A stretch of 64,000 nucleotides of DNA from Pelagimonas sp. GTDB lineage: Bacteria > Pseudomonadota > Alphaproteobacteria > Rhodobacterales > Rhodobacteraceae. Where the stretch lies: positions 269,466 through 333,465 of the forward strand of contig JAOARQ010000013.1 in NCBI GenBank assembly GCA_025210455.1. The letters run 5' to 3'. Below are positions 26,068 to 34,490 of this stretch, in pieces. The translations under genes were made by a program, and so were the position numbers. The number at the start of each line of letters is the position of its first letter. The first letter of the stretch is position 1. A model generated the notes under the pieces. That model worked only from the letters and a program-made list of their open reading frames with translations. It was not told where the DNA came from and did no database searches.

Positions 26068-26832
26068 TCACCATTCGCAACCGGGATAGGCGCGTTGCAG
26101 CCACTGCATGGTGGTTAGCAGGTGGCCCAGATGCTCGGTGTGCATATAGCCCGTGCGCCCGCCCTTGTGCGCATAAGCGCTGTCTGGAAGCGTCAGCGTT
26201 GCCTCTGCCAGAACACGACCGATCAGCGCATCATATTCAGCACGCAGGCCTGCTGGATCGGGGGCGATACCAGCCTCAGCCATGGCGGCGTCAATGTCGT
26301 CACTTTCGAACAGCTCGCCAACATAGGGCCAGAGGTAGTCCAGCGCCTCTTGCATGCGGGCATGGCTTTCCTCGGTGCCGTCCCCCAGACCCACAACCGT
26401 GTCAGCAGAACGTTCTACGTGATAGGCCACCTCTTTCGAGGCCTTGGCGGCAATCGCCGCGACAGTTTCATCACTTGATTTCATCAAGCGGCCCATCAGC
26501 ACGGATTGGAAGGCATCAAACAGGAACTGGCGCAGCAAGGTGCGGCCAAAATCGCCATTGGGCAGTTCCACCAGCAGGACATTGCGGAAATCCCAGGCAT
26601 CGCGCAGGAAGGCCAGATCATCAGCGCTTTTGCCTTCGCCCTGCACTTCGGCGGCATAGCTCAGCCACATCTGGGTTTGCCCGATCAGATCCAGCGCGGT
26701 ATTGGCCAGCGCGATGTCTTCTTCCAGGATGGGCGAGTGGCCACACCATTCCGACACCCGATGGCCCAGAATCAGCGTGTTATCGCCCTGACGCAGCAGG
26801 AACTGCAGCAGTTTGGTTTTTTCAGCGGCCAT
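26068..26832 (-). CDS. paaC: Phenylacetyl-CoA epoxidase, structural subunit PaaC
   Basis: 254 aa, all-helical. Family marks are LGHRVSEWCGHSPILEEDIA near the N-terminus, DLAFLRDAWDFRNVLLVELP and YHVERSADTVVGLGDGTEES. PaaC pairs with PaaA in the epoxidase core and has no catalytic iron in the known structures. Its ATG overlaps the paaB stop in a TAATG junction, so translation is probably coupled. Confidence 0.94.
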   Translation of the reverse strand: MAAEKTKLLQFLLRQGDNTLILGHRVSEWCGHSPILEEDIALANTALDLIGQTQMWLSYAAEVQGEGKSADDLAFLRDAWDFRNVLLVELPNGDFGRTLLRQFLFDAFQSVLMGRLMKSSDETVAAIAAKASKEVAYHVERSADTVVGLGDGTEESHARMQEALDYLWPYVGELFESDDIDAAMAEAGIAPDPAGLRAEYDALIGRVLAEATLTLPDSAYAHKGGRTGYMHTEHLGHLLTTMQWLQRAYPGCEW

Positions 26833-27116
26833 TACATGTGCCCCACTTCTTCCGGAATGTCGAAGAAGGTCGGGTGGCGGTAAACTTTGCTTTCCGACGG
26901 CTCAAACAACGGGCCTTTGTCGCCCGGCGCTGTGGCTGCGATGTGCTTGGCCTCAACCACCCAGATCGACACACCTTCGTTGCGGCGGGTGTACACATCG
27001 CGGGCGTTTTTGATGGCCATATCCGCATCAGGCGCGTGCAGCGATCCCACGTGACGGTGGCTCATGCCATGCTGACCACGGATGAAGATTTCCCAAAGGG
27101 GCCATTCGTTTTTCAT
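26832..27116 (-). CDS. paaB: Phenylacetyl-CoA epoxidase, PaaB subunit
   Basis: 94 aa. The typical start WPLWEIFIRGQHGMSHRHVG and the segment AIKNARDVYTRRNEGVSIWV are clear. PaaB is a small subunit that bridges the PaaAC heterodimers. It lies 24 bp after paaA and is joined to paaC by a one-base overlap. Confidence 0.95.
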   Translation of the reverse strand: MKNEWPLWEIFIRGQHGMSHRHVGSLHAPDADMAIKNARDVYTRRNEGVSIWVVEAKHIAATAPGDKGPLFEPSESKVYRHPTFFDIPEEVGHM

Positions 27117-27139
27117 GAGCAGGTCTCCTCCTGGCTGGC

Positions 27140-28132
27140 TTATTCTGCTGCAAGCTTGGCAGCGGATTTTTTGCGTGCGTGGGCAAGCAGGCCATCACGG
27201 ACCCACTGGCCGTCATCCCATGCTTTGCGGCGCGCGGTCAGGCGATCCACATTGCACGGGCCATTGCCTTTGATGATGTTGAAGAATTCGGACCAGTCCG
27301 GATCCGAGAAATCATAGTGGCCGCGTTCTTCGTTCCATTTGATACCGGGGTCAGGCAGATCCAGCCCAAGGTATTCAATCTGCGGCACAGTCTGATCCAC
27401 AAACTGCTGGCGCAGTTCATCGTTGGTTTTCACTTTGATCTTCCAGGCCATCGACTGTTCAGTGTTGGTCGATTCACTGTCATTCGGGCCGAACATCATG
27501 ATCGCCGGGAACCACAGGCGGTTCACCGCATCCTGTGCCTGACGCTTTTGTTCCGGGGTGCCAAAGGCCATTTTTGAAATCGCATGATAGCCCTGACGCG
27601 CGTGAAAGCTTTCTTCTTTGCAGATGCGGATCATCGCGCGGGAATAGGGGCCATAAGATGTGCGTTGCAGCGCCACCTGATTCACGATCGCCGCACCATC
27701 AACCAGCCAGCCCACCGCGCCGATATCGGCCCAGTTGAGAGTGGGATAGTTGAAGATCGAAGAATACTTCATCCGGCCTTCATGCAGCAGGCGCACCATT
27801 TCATCGCGGGTTTCCCCCAGCGTTTCAGCGGCTGAATACAGATAAAGACCGTGCCCGGCTTCATCCTGAACCTTGGCCAGCAGGATTGCCTTGCGCTCCA
27901 GTGTTGGCGCACGGGTGATCCAGTTGCCCTCGGGCAATTGGCCGACCACTTCGGAATGCGCATGCTGGCCGATCTGACGGATCAGCGTGCGACGATAATC
28001 ATCCGGCATCCAGTCGCGTGGTTCGATCTTGATGTCGTTGTCGATCTTATCCTGGAACGCGCGCTCCTGGTCGCTCATCTCATCCCGAGACTTCACGCCC
28101 TTGGCTGCGGTCTTGATCATCTGTGCGTACAT
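27140..28132 (-). CDS. paaA: Phenylacetyl-CoA epoxidase, catalytic subunit PaaA
   Basis: 330 aa. Di-iron oxygenase features include [13 protein letters not shown] (Glu and His ligands) and [15 protein letters not shown]. The enzyme uses oxygen to form the ring-1,2-epoxide of phenylacetyl-CoA, the key step of aerobic hybrid phenylacetate degradation. It is the first gene of paaABCDE, divergent from paaX. The later pathway genes (paaG, paaH, paaJ, paaK, paaZ) are not in this window. Confidence 0.96.
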   Translation of the reverse strand: MYAQMIKTAAKGVKSRDEMSDQERAFQDKIDNDIKIEPRDWMPDDYRRTLIRQIGQHAHSEVVGQLPEGNWITRAPTLERKAILLAKVQDEAGHGLYLYSAAETLGETRDEMVRLLHEGRMKYSSIFNYPTLNWADIGAVGWLVDGAAIVNQVALQRTSYGPYSRAMIRICKEESFHARQGYHAISKMAFGTPEQKRQAQDAVNRLWFPAIMMFGPNDSESTNTEQSMAWKIKVKTNDELRQQFVDQTVPQIEYLGLDLPDPGIKWNEERGHYDFSDPDWSEFFNIIKGNGPCNVDRLTARRKAWDDGQWVRDGLLAHARKKSAAKLAAE

Positions 28133-28243
28133 CCTGGCTCTCCTCTGGCTCAGACAGTCTCATGGCAAAGCGGCCCCGTCGCCCACAAACACACCGAAGA
28201 TGCGCCGCGTTCTCCAACCGCCGGTCCTTCGCATGTAAAGCTG

Positions 28244-28328
28244 ACCGTATAGTCGGTTTAGTTGCCAGAGTGATTCGTGACAAGAGAAACGTTACACACT
28301 TTTGCTCATTTGTCATTTGTGGTAACGT
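28244..28328. promoter_or_regulatory. paaA-paaX intergenic region with two inverted repeats
   Basis: Two candidate operators lie in the 251-bp divergent spacer. One is ACCG-TATAGT-CGGT (28244-28257). The other has arms ACGTTAC (28289-28295) and GTAACGT (28322-28328), 26 bases apart, with CACA/TGTG-like extensions on the inner side. PaaX repressors bind widely spaced inverted repeats that overlap the promoter and are released by phenylacetyl-CoA, so the second repeat is the better PaaX candidate. The first may belong to another regulator. Confidence 0.5.
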
Positions 28329-28383
28329 ATGGGCGCAATCTTGGCTGCTGGCCAAGTCAGGCAAGGTGGGATAGAAACGGTTT

Positions 28384-29208
28384 ATGTCTCGTTCGGCAGA
28401 TCTTTGGTTTGAAAACTCGATTGCAGCGCTGAATGCGGTTGCCACGCAGCGGGTCTGGTCGGTGATTATTTCCTTGCTCGGGGATATGGCGCTTGCGCCC
28501 AGCGATCGCATCAGCGGCCCGGCCATCACACGTATTGTCGAACCCATGGGCATCCGACCTGAATCAAAGCGGGTTGCCCTGCATCGGCTGCGCAATGACG
28601 GTTGGATCATCAGCGAAAAAGCGGGGCGTCAGAGCCTGTATGGGCTGACCGAAAACGGCTATCGCCAGAGTGTCGAGGCCGCCCCGAGGATTTACGCCTC
28701 CGATGAACGTGCAGCCGGGTGCTGGCAGGCGGTTATCTTGCCCCCGCGCGGCATCGGTGATGCATCTGAAAGTGAGGCGCAGCTTTTGGCGCTGGGCTAT
28801 ATCCAGCTGGCGGCGGGGCTGATGATTGGCACACAGGTGATCAAATCCCCCCCTGACGATGTTCTGATATTAAAACCCACCAATGATGGGATGCCGGATT
28901 GGGTCAAATCCCTGTGCGGATCGCAAAGCGCTTTTCAAAACTATCAAACGCTAGAGACCGCGTTGCAGCAGGTCGATAAACTGGTGTCAAAATCCGTACA
29001 GCCAACGCCCGTACAGGTGGCGACACTGCGCACTTTGATCGTGCATAACTGGCGCCGGGTTCTGTTGTCTCATGCGGATCTACCGCCCGAGTTCTTCCCG
29101 CAGGGCTGGCGTGGCTTTGCCTGCCGGGCGCTGGTGATGTCACTGCTTGAACGGCTGGACCGCCCCGCGCTGCAAGATATCGAAGAGCAGTTTCGCCGCG
29201 CGTCTTAG
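28384..29208 (+). CDS. paaX: Phenylacetate degradation repressor PaaX
   Basis: 274 aa. A winged helix (about 25-90, VALHRLRNDGWIISEKAGRQ then YGLTENG) is followed by the PaaX central and C-terminal regions (LLIVHNWRR-like segment TLIVHNWRRVLLSHADLPPE and GWRGFACR). PaaX represses the paa genes until phenylacetyl-CoA binds. It is divergent from paaA, which fits control of the shared spacer and autoregulation. Confidence 0.93.
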   Translation: MSRSADLWFENSIAALNAVATQRVWSVIISLLGDMALAPSDRISGPAITRIVEPMGIRPESKRVALHRLRNDGWIISEKAGRQSLYGLTENGYRQSVEAAPRIYASDERAAGCWQAVILPPRGIGDASESEAQLLALGYIQLAAGLMIGTQVIKSPPDDVLILKPTNDGMPDWVKSLCGSQSAFQNYQTLETALQQVDKLVSKSVQPTPVQVATLRTLIVHNWRRVLLSHADLPPEFFPQGWRGFACRALVMSLLERLDRPALQDIEEQFRRAS

Positions 29209-29310
29209 AGTAAAGAATTTTTTGAAATTTCCCCTATGGTTTGCGGGTGGATAACCTATGTTTTAGGGGCATAGATATTGCCCTGATGCTTTTCACCAAT
29301 GAGATCCCAG

Positions 29311-30561
29311 ATGACCTTTTCCCGCCGCCACATGATTTTGACCAGCGCAGCCACTTTCCTTGCGGGTTGCGGCGCGGGGGGCGGAACTGCCCCGGTGGTT
29401 GCCCGCCCGGATCCCGCGCTTGAGGCCGGGCTGCGACCCCAGCCAAACGCATCTTATGATGCCTGGGTAGCAGCATTCAAAACCCGGGCGCAGGCGCGCG
29501 GGATCAGCGCCAGCACCCTGAACCGGGCCTTTCGCGGGCAGGGCTTTTTGCCGGGCGTGATTGAACGTGATCGCAACCAGACCGAATTCAAACGCTCGCT
29601 TGAGGATTACCTCAATATTGTCGCCCCTGAAGAAAAGGTGGTGTTTGGCCGTCGCTCATTCGCAGCGCAAAGCAGGGCGCTTGCACAGGTTGAGGCGCGC
29701 TATGGTGTGCCAGCTGATATCCTTGGGTCGATCTGGGGGATGGAAAGCTATTTTGGTACCAAACGGGGGAAAATCCCTGTGATTTCAGCCACCTCCACGC
29801 TGGCGTGGGAAGGGCGCCGCGGGCGATTCTTTGAATCGAACCTGATGGATGCGCTGCGGATCGTGCAAACCGGTGATGCGCGGCCTGATCAATTGTTGGG
29901 CAGCTGGGCAGGAGCTATGGGTCATACGCAGTTGATCCCAAACGCCTATCAGGAACATGCGGTTGATTTCGATGGCGATGGCAAACGCGATATCTGGTCG
30001 AACAACCCCATCGACGCCTTTGCCACCACCGCGCGCTTTCTGTCTAAAGCTGGCTGGCGGCGCGGGCAGATCTGGGGGCTTGAGGTCACCACTCCGTCGG
30101 GCTTTGACGGGCCTACGGGGCGCAAGGCGAAAAAATCAGTGGCACAATGGCAAGCCCTTGGGGTGCGTGCGGCCAATGGCGGGCGTATTCCCGATCATAG
30201 CAGCGCGGCGCTGCTGGCGCCAATGGGGCTTGGGCGGCCAAGCTTTCTGGTGTTTCACAACTTCAATATGATCCTGCGCTACAACCCGTCGGAAAACTAC
30301 GGCATTGGGGTTGGCTATCTGGCCGGGCGGCTTATTGGCGGTGGCCCGCTGCGTGCCGGGTTTGGGCCCGATAAATACGGCCTAGTGCTTTCTGAACGCA
30401 AAGCTTTGCAAAATGGTCTGACACAGCGCGGCTTTGATGCGGGCAAAGCCGATGGGGTGTTTGGCAAAAAGACCGAGGCCGCCATTCGCGGGTTCCAGCG
30501 GGCAAATGGCCTGGCTGAAACTGGCGAACCATCGCGCCAGCTGCTGGGGATGCTGGGTTAG
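29311..30561 (+). CDS. Lytic murein transglycosylase (MltB-type) with peptidoglycan-binding domain
   Basis: 416 aa from the ATG at 29311 (an ATG at 29299 also fits). The N-terminus MTFSRRHMILTSAATFLAGC has a lipobox-like LAGC and a twin arginine, so it is probably a lipoprotein, perhaps Tat-exported. The SLT/MltB domain shows ILGSIWGMESYFGT with the catalytic glutamate and a later GAMGHTQLIP. A C-terminal peptidoglycan-binding repeat (about 350-412) has DGVFGKKTEAAIRGFQ. It cleaves glycan strands in the periplasm. Its stop overlaps the end of the convergent DCC gene by 4 bp. Confidence 0.9.
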   Translation: MTFSRRHMILTSAATFLAGCGAGGGTAPVVARPDPALEAGLRPQPNASYDAWVAAFKTRAQARGISASTLNRAFRGQGFLPGVIERDRNQTEFKRSLEDYLNIVAPEEKVVFGRRSFAAQSRALAQVEARYGVPADILGSIWGMESYFGTKRGKIPVISATSTLAWEGRRGRFFESNLMDALRIVQTGDARPDQLLGSWAGAMGHTQLIPNAYQEHAVDFDGDGKRDIWSNNPIDAFATTARFLSKAGWRRGQIWGLEVTTPSGFDGPTGRKAKKSVAQWQALGVRAANGGRIPDHSSAALLAPMGLGRPSFLVFHNFNMILRYNPSENYGIGVGYLAGRLIGGGPLRAGFGPDKYGLVLSERKALQNGLTQRGFDAGKADGVFGKKTEAAIRGFQRANGLAETGEPSRQLLGMLG

Positions 30562-30938
30562 ACCAGCCCTTTGGCTTTGCGCCGCATGTGGCGATTATAA
30601 ATGATCCGCGCGACGATATGCGTGTAGCCCCAGCTAAGGATCTGGAACAGGCCGGGGATCCGGCTGATCCGGGCCAGCCAGCGATAGCGCGGCATCTGTT
30701 CCCACAAGATCACCATGGCCTCATAGCCGATATACAGCTTGCCCTGATGTTCTACATGCAAAAGGCGTGTGGCCTCATCCTCGGTCACACCCCATTTTTC
30801 CAAACCGGACTGGGTCAGGTCATCAAAGGCTATCGGCAAATCGCTTTGTTTGGCGTAATCGGCATAGGTACACATCTCGGCGTTGCACACGGGGCAATCC
30901 CCATTATAGAGCGCGCGGGTCTGAGCATTATCTGTCAT
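30558..30938 (-). CDS. DCC-family thiol-disulfide oxidoreductase-like protein (DUF393)
   Basis: 126 aa. The family's defining start ALYNGDCPVCNAEM carries the CxxC pair after a DG/GD step, in a thioredoxin-like fold, followed by FDDLTQ and a conserved GYEAMV...W region. No function is firmly known for the family, but the CPVC pair suggests a redox role. The last 4 bp overlap the stop of the lytic transglycosylase on the other strand. Confidence 0.87.
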   Translation of the reverse strand: MTDNAQTRALYNGDCPVCNAEMCTYADYAKQSDLPIAFDDLTQSGLEKWGVTEDEATRLLHVEHQGKLYIGYEAMVILWEQMPRYRWLARISRIPGLFQILSWGYTHIVARIIYNRHMRRKAKGLV

Positions 30939-31083
30939 TTGCGAACCTTACTCTTGGATACGTAAAAGATAGGTATTCAGCCGCCCAAGGACAGAGGTGG
31001 AATGTCGCACAGATCTGCGCTAGAGCGCCGCACAGTGCCCGCCCATCGCCAGCGCCGCGATCCACCGCACAGGAGCTGCCCCA

Positions 31084-31722
31084 ATGAAATCCATCATGAC
31101 ACTTTTTGATCTTCAGGGGCTGACCTTTGGGGTTCTCATGGCATCGCTCGGGGTTGTGTTTTTGAAATCTGCGGGGTTGGTGACAGGTCAAACGGCGGGG
31201 ATCGCGCTTTTGCTATCCTATGTTTTGTCGGTTGGGTTTGGGCCGATCTTCTTTGTGATCGGGATTCCCTTTCTGGTGCTGGCCTGGTTCCGGCGCGGGT
31301 CGGTTTTTGCCATTCGCACCCTGTTTGTCGTGGCCGGTATTTCAGCCTGTTCGCAGTTTCTTGAACAGATTCTGGTGTTTGATGCGATTGCCCCCTGGCT
31401 GGCTGCGGTGCTGGGTGGCGCTGCTGGCGGCATGGGGTTGGTGGCGATTTTCCGGCATAACGCCAGCGCTGGGGGTCTGACAATTGTCGGCATCATCATC
31501 GAACACGCCACCGGATTTCGCGCTGGTAGGTTCCAGCTTGGCGTGGATGCGCTCGTCTTTTTCGCCGCCGCCTTTGTGCTGAGTTTCGAGCAGCTGATCT
31601 TTTCACTTTTGGGGGCGGTGATCACAAATATGGCCATTGTCTGGAACTTTGATGTCGCCCAATCCGGGACGGGGCGTCCGGGCTATGGCCGGGCCTCTGT
31701 GCCGGACGATACTAAAAAATAA
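31084..31722 (+). CDS. YitT-family membrane protein
   Basis: 212 aa with about six hydrophobic membrane segments. Conserved pieces are GVVFLKSAGLVTGQTAGIAL, HNASAGGLTIVGIIIE and the late segment FEQLIFSLLGAVITNMA. YitT proteins are inner-membrane proteins of unclear transport role. No C-terminal DUF2179 domain is present, so this is the short form. It is followed by the aroG leader region. Confidence 0.85.
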   Translation: MKSIMTLFDLQGLTFGVLMASLGVVFLKSAGLVTGQTAGIALLLSYVLSVGFGPIFFVIGIPFLVLAWFRRGSVFAIRTLFVVAGISACSQFLEQILVFDAIAPWLAAVLGGAAGGMGLVAIFRHNASAGGLTIVGIIIEHATGFRAGRFQLGVDALVFFAAAFVLSFEQLIFSLLGAVITNMAIVWNFDVAQSGTGRPGYGRASVPDDTKK

Positions 31723-31794
31723 AATTTCAACGATCTGAAATAAAACGATTTTAAGTGTTCGACAGCGCCGATGTTCTGCGCTAGCGTTTTGCGC

Positions 31795-31869
31795 ATGACA
31801 CAGACCTACGCCACCTTCTGGTATTTTTACTTTCCGAGCCACATGGCGGTCGGACGGGTCTGCGCGTGA
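31795..31869 (+). CDS. Aromatic-rich leader peptide of aroG
   Basis: 24 codons, too short to be called by length. The peptide reads MTQTYATFWYFYFPSHMAVG then RVCA. Seven of its residues are aromatic (Y5, F8, W9, Y10, F11, Y12, F13), with six in a row at 8-13. It ends just before a terminator and 93 bp upstream of the aroG start. A ribosome short of charged tRNA-Phe, -Trp or -Tyr would stall on this run. I see no strong ribosome-binding site. The function as an attenuation leader is inferred from composition and RNA pairing. Confidence 0.85.
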   Translation: MTQTYATFWYFYFPSHMAVGRVCA

Positions 31870-31922
31870 GATAAAAACGCTCAAGAGATACCAATCCAAC
31901 CGCCCCGAGAGGCGGTTTTTTT
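31834..31922 (+). promoter_or_regulatory. Transcription attenuator of aroG
   Basis: Three mutually exclusive pairings can be drawn. A pause hairpin pairs CCG (31834-31836) and GCC (31838-31840) with GGC (31845-31847) and CGG (31851-31853). The antiterminator pairs GGCGGTCGG (31845-31853) with CCAACCGCC (31896-31904), 8 of 9 paired. The terminator pairs AACCGCC (31898-31904) with GGCGGTT (31911-31917) and ends in a T run. Stalling at the aromatic codons (31816-31833) would break the pause hairpin and favour the antiterminator, as in classical trp/phe attenuation. Confidence 0.8.
31898..31922 (+). terminator. Intrinsic terminator in the aroG leader
   Basis: A seven-base stem (AACCGCC/GGCGGTT) with a CCGAGA loop ends in seven T residues at 31916-31922. 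It lies 41 bases before the aroG ATG, so it must be read through for aroG to be expressed. Confidence 0.85.
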
Positions 31923-31962
31923 AGGTCCGCCAATCGGGAAACCCGAGATCAAGGACCAAAAA

Positions 31963-33030
31963 ATGACAACCAACGACGATCTGCGTATCACCGACATGCA
32001 AGAGCTGCCCTCTCCTCAGGAGGTGACAGCCTCCATTCCCGCTTCTGACAAGGCGCTGGAAACCACCCGAACCTCGCGCAAGGCGATCCAGTCCATTCTG
32101 CGCGGCACCGATGACCGGCTGATTGTCGTGGTCGGCCCCTGTTCTATTCATGATCCCGAGGCGGCGATGGATTATGCCCGTCGTCTTGCGCCGCTGCGCG
32201 ATGAACTGGGGGGGCAGTTGGAAATCATCATGCGGCTTTACTTTGAAAAGCCGCGCACCATTGGCGGCTGGAAAGGGCTGATCAATGATCCGGGGATGGA
32301 TGAAACTTACCGCATTCATGATGGGCTGATGACGGCGCGCAAGCTTTGTCAAGATATCAATGATCTGGGCCTGCCCATCGGGACAGAGTTTCTGGATGCC
32401 AATACCCCGCAGTATATTTCTGATCTGATGGCCTGGGCGGCGATTGGCGCGCGCACCACCGAAAGCCAGATTCACCGCGAAATGGCCTCTGGCCTGTCTT
32501 GCCCAGTGGGGTTCAAGAATGGCACCAAGGGCAACCTGCAGATCGCCATTGATGCGGTTCGCTCAGCGGCGCGGCCCCATCACTTCATGGCGATGTCCAA
32601 GACCGGGCGCGCTGCAATTGCCGCCACCAAAGGCAACCCGGATTGCCATATCATCCTGCGTGGCGGTGGTGGCACCAACTATGACGAGGTCTCGGTCGAT
32701 ATGGCCTGCGCTGATCTGGAAAAAGATGGCGTGCGCGCGCAGATCATGATTGACGCGAGCCACGCCAATTCCGGCAAAGATCCTGCAAAACAGCCCTTGG
32801 TGCTGGACAATATCGCCGGGCAGATGGCCAAGGGCGATCAGCGGATCACCGGGGTGATGATCGAAAGCCATCTGGTGGCCGGTCGTCAGGATCTGGGCAA
32901 AGGCCCGCTGACGTACGGGCAATCCATCACGGATGGGTGCATCGGCTGGGAGGATACCGTTGACGTCCTTCACTCCCTGGCGCAGGCGGTGGCCTCGCGG
33001 CGCAGTGTTCCTGTGCGCCAAGCAGGCTGA
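31963..33030 (+). CDS. aroG: 3-deoxy-7-phosphoheptulonate synthase (DAHP synthase, class I)
   Basis: 355 aa. Class I AroF/G/H features include VVVGPCSIHDPEAAMDYA, MRLYFEKPRT and KGLINDPGMD near the phosphoenolpyruvate site, GFKNGTKGN, and IMIDASHANSGKDP with metal ligands. It joins phosphoenolpyruvate and erythrose-4-phosphate, the first step towards Phe, Tyr and Trp. A good AAGGA site precedes the ATG. Transcription is probably attenuated by the aromatic leader peptide just upstream, in addition to any enzyme feedback control. The next gene follows at 82 bp. Confidence 0.95.
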   Translation: MTTNDDLRITDMQELPSPQEVTASIPASDKALETTRTSRKAIQSILRGTDDRLIVVVGPCSIHDPEAAMDYARRLAPLRDELGGQLEIIMRLYFEKPRTIGGWKGLINDPGMDETYRIHDGLMTARKLCQDINDLGLPIGTEFLDANTPQYISDLMAWAAIGARTTESQIHREMASGLSCPVGFKNGTKGNLQIAIDAVRSAARPHHFMAMSKTGRAAIAATKGNPDCHIILRGGGGTNYDEVSVDMACADLEKDGVRAQIMIDASHANSGKDPAKQPLVLDNIAGQMAKGDQRITGVMIESHLVAGRQDLGKGPLTYGQSITDGCIGWEDTVDVLHSLAQAVASRRSVPVRQAG

Positions 33031-33112
33031 GTCCCCTGATGCACTTCTTGGCCTCGCTTGCAATGATGCAGGCGGGGCCGCATATCTTGGCGGTGATAGA
33101 TGGAGGAACCCG

Positions 33113-34489
33113 ATGTTTCGACGCGCCGCTTTGATCCTTGGTCTGCTGGCCTCTCCGCTTTTGGCCGAGACCCGCGTGCCGACCAGCCCGCTTGAGATCA
33201 ACCTTTCTTTTGCCCCCCTCGTTAAAGAGGCCGCGCCCGCCGTGGTGAATATCTACGCTCGGCGCGTGGTGCAGCAATCGGTCAGCCCCTTTGCTGGCGA
33301 TCCTCTGTTTCGACAGTTGTTTCGGGATTTCGGTACAAGGCCGCAGGTGCAGAATTCGCTGGGGTCCGGGGTGATCCTGTCGTCCGGTGGAATTGTGGTA
33401 TCAAACTATCACGTTGTGGGCATGGCCACAGATATTCGCGTGGTTCTGAATGACCGCCGCGAATATGAGGCCACTGTGCTGCTGGGGGACGAGGAATCCG
33501 ATATTGCGATTTTGCAATTGAAAGATGCCGCAAACATGCCCCACCTGACGCTGCGCGATAGCGACACCGTCGAGGTGGGCGAACTTGTTCTGGCGATCGG
33601 CAATCCCTTTGGGGTTGGGCAGACGGTCACGTCAGGGATCGTTTCGGGCCTTGCGCGATCGGGGACCGCCACGGGGAATGCGCGTGGTTACTTTATCCAG
33701 ACAGATGCGCCGATCAATCCGGGCAATTCAGGTGGCGCGCTGATTGATGTGAATGGACAGTTGATTGGGGTGAATACGTCGATCCTGACGCGCTCGGGCG
33801 GATCAAACGGGATTGGTTTTGCCATTCCTTCGGCTTTGGTTGGGCAGTTTGTCGAACAGGCGCAAAATGGTGAAACGCGGTTTTTGCGCCCATGGGCCGG
33901 GATGACGGGGCAGCCCGTGGATGCTGACCTGTCTGATGGGTTGGGGCTGACACGTCCCGGGGGCGTTCTGATCGCTAATCTGCACCCGGAAAGCCCCTTT
34001 GCCAAAGCGGGTCTGGGCATCACTGATGTGGTGCTTAGTGTTGATGGCCAGCCGGTGAATACCCCGGCCGAGATGCTGTTTCGTATGTCTGTGCGCGGGA
34101 TCGGGGAACAGGCCCGGATAACCTATGTGTCACGCGGCAAAGAACGGCAGGCGGATGTGGAGATGATGATACCACCCGACAGCCCCCCGCGTGAGGAAAC
34201 CGAATTGGATCGGCGCAGCGTTTTGCCGGGGTTGAAACTGGCGCGGGTGAACCCTGCTGTCATCGCAGAGTATGATCTGCCCTTTGATCTGCAAGGTACG
34301 CTGGTGCTGGATCCCGGCCCATACGGTGCGCGTGTAGGGTTGCGCCCCGGCGATGTGCTGCGTGCGATCAATGGCACCGAGGTCAGAGGCCCCTCTGAGG
34401 TGCAGCGCCTGCTGGATCGGGCTGGCTCTCGTATTCAGATTGAGGCACAACGGGGCACGCAACGGCTTTTCCTGCGGTTCAGGACATAA
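33113..34489 (+). CDS. DegP/HtrA-like periplasmic serine protease
   Basis: 458 aa from the ATG at 33113, preceded by TGGAGGAA; a longer open frame overlaps aroG but is not needed. A signal peptide (ending LLAET) is followed by a trypsin-like domain with the triad His100 (VVSNYHVV), Asp130 (ESDIAIL) and Ser206 (NPGNSGGAL). Two PDZ domains follow (about 270-360 and 375-455). It should degrade or refold damaged envelope proteins. It is followed after one base by rarA. Confidence 0.92.
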   Translation: MFRRAALILGLLASPLLAETRVPTSPLEINLSFAPLVKEAAPAVVNIYARRVVQQSVSPFAGDPLFRQLFRDFGTRPQVQNSLGSGVILSSGGIVVSNYHVVGMATDIRVVLNDRREYEATVLLGDEESDIAILQLKDAANMPHLTLRDSDTVEVGELVLAIGNPFGVGQTVTSGIVSGLARSGTATGNARGYFIQTDAPINPGNSGGALIDVNGQLIGVNTSILTRSGGSNGIGFAIPSALVGQFVEQAQNGETRFLRPWAGMTGQPVDADLSDGLGLTRPGGVLIANLHPESPFAKAGLGITDVVLSVDGQPVNTPAEMLFRMSVRGIGEQARITYVSRGKERQADVEMMIPPDSPPREETELDRRSVLPGLKLARVNPAVIAEYDLPFDLQGTLVLDPGPYGARVGLRPGDVLRAINGTEVRGPSEVQRLLDRAGSRIQIEAQRGTQRLFLRFRT

Positions 34490-34490
34490 A

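Noticed and set aside
32933..33112. N-terminal extension of the DegP-like protease into aroG
   Set aside because: The signal peptide and ribosome-binding site place the start at 33113.
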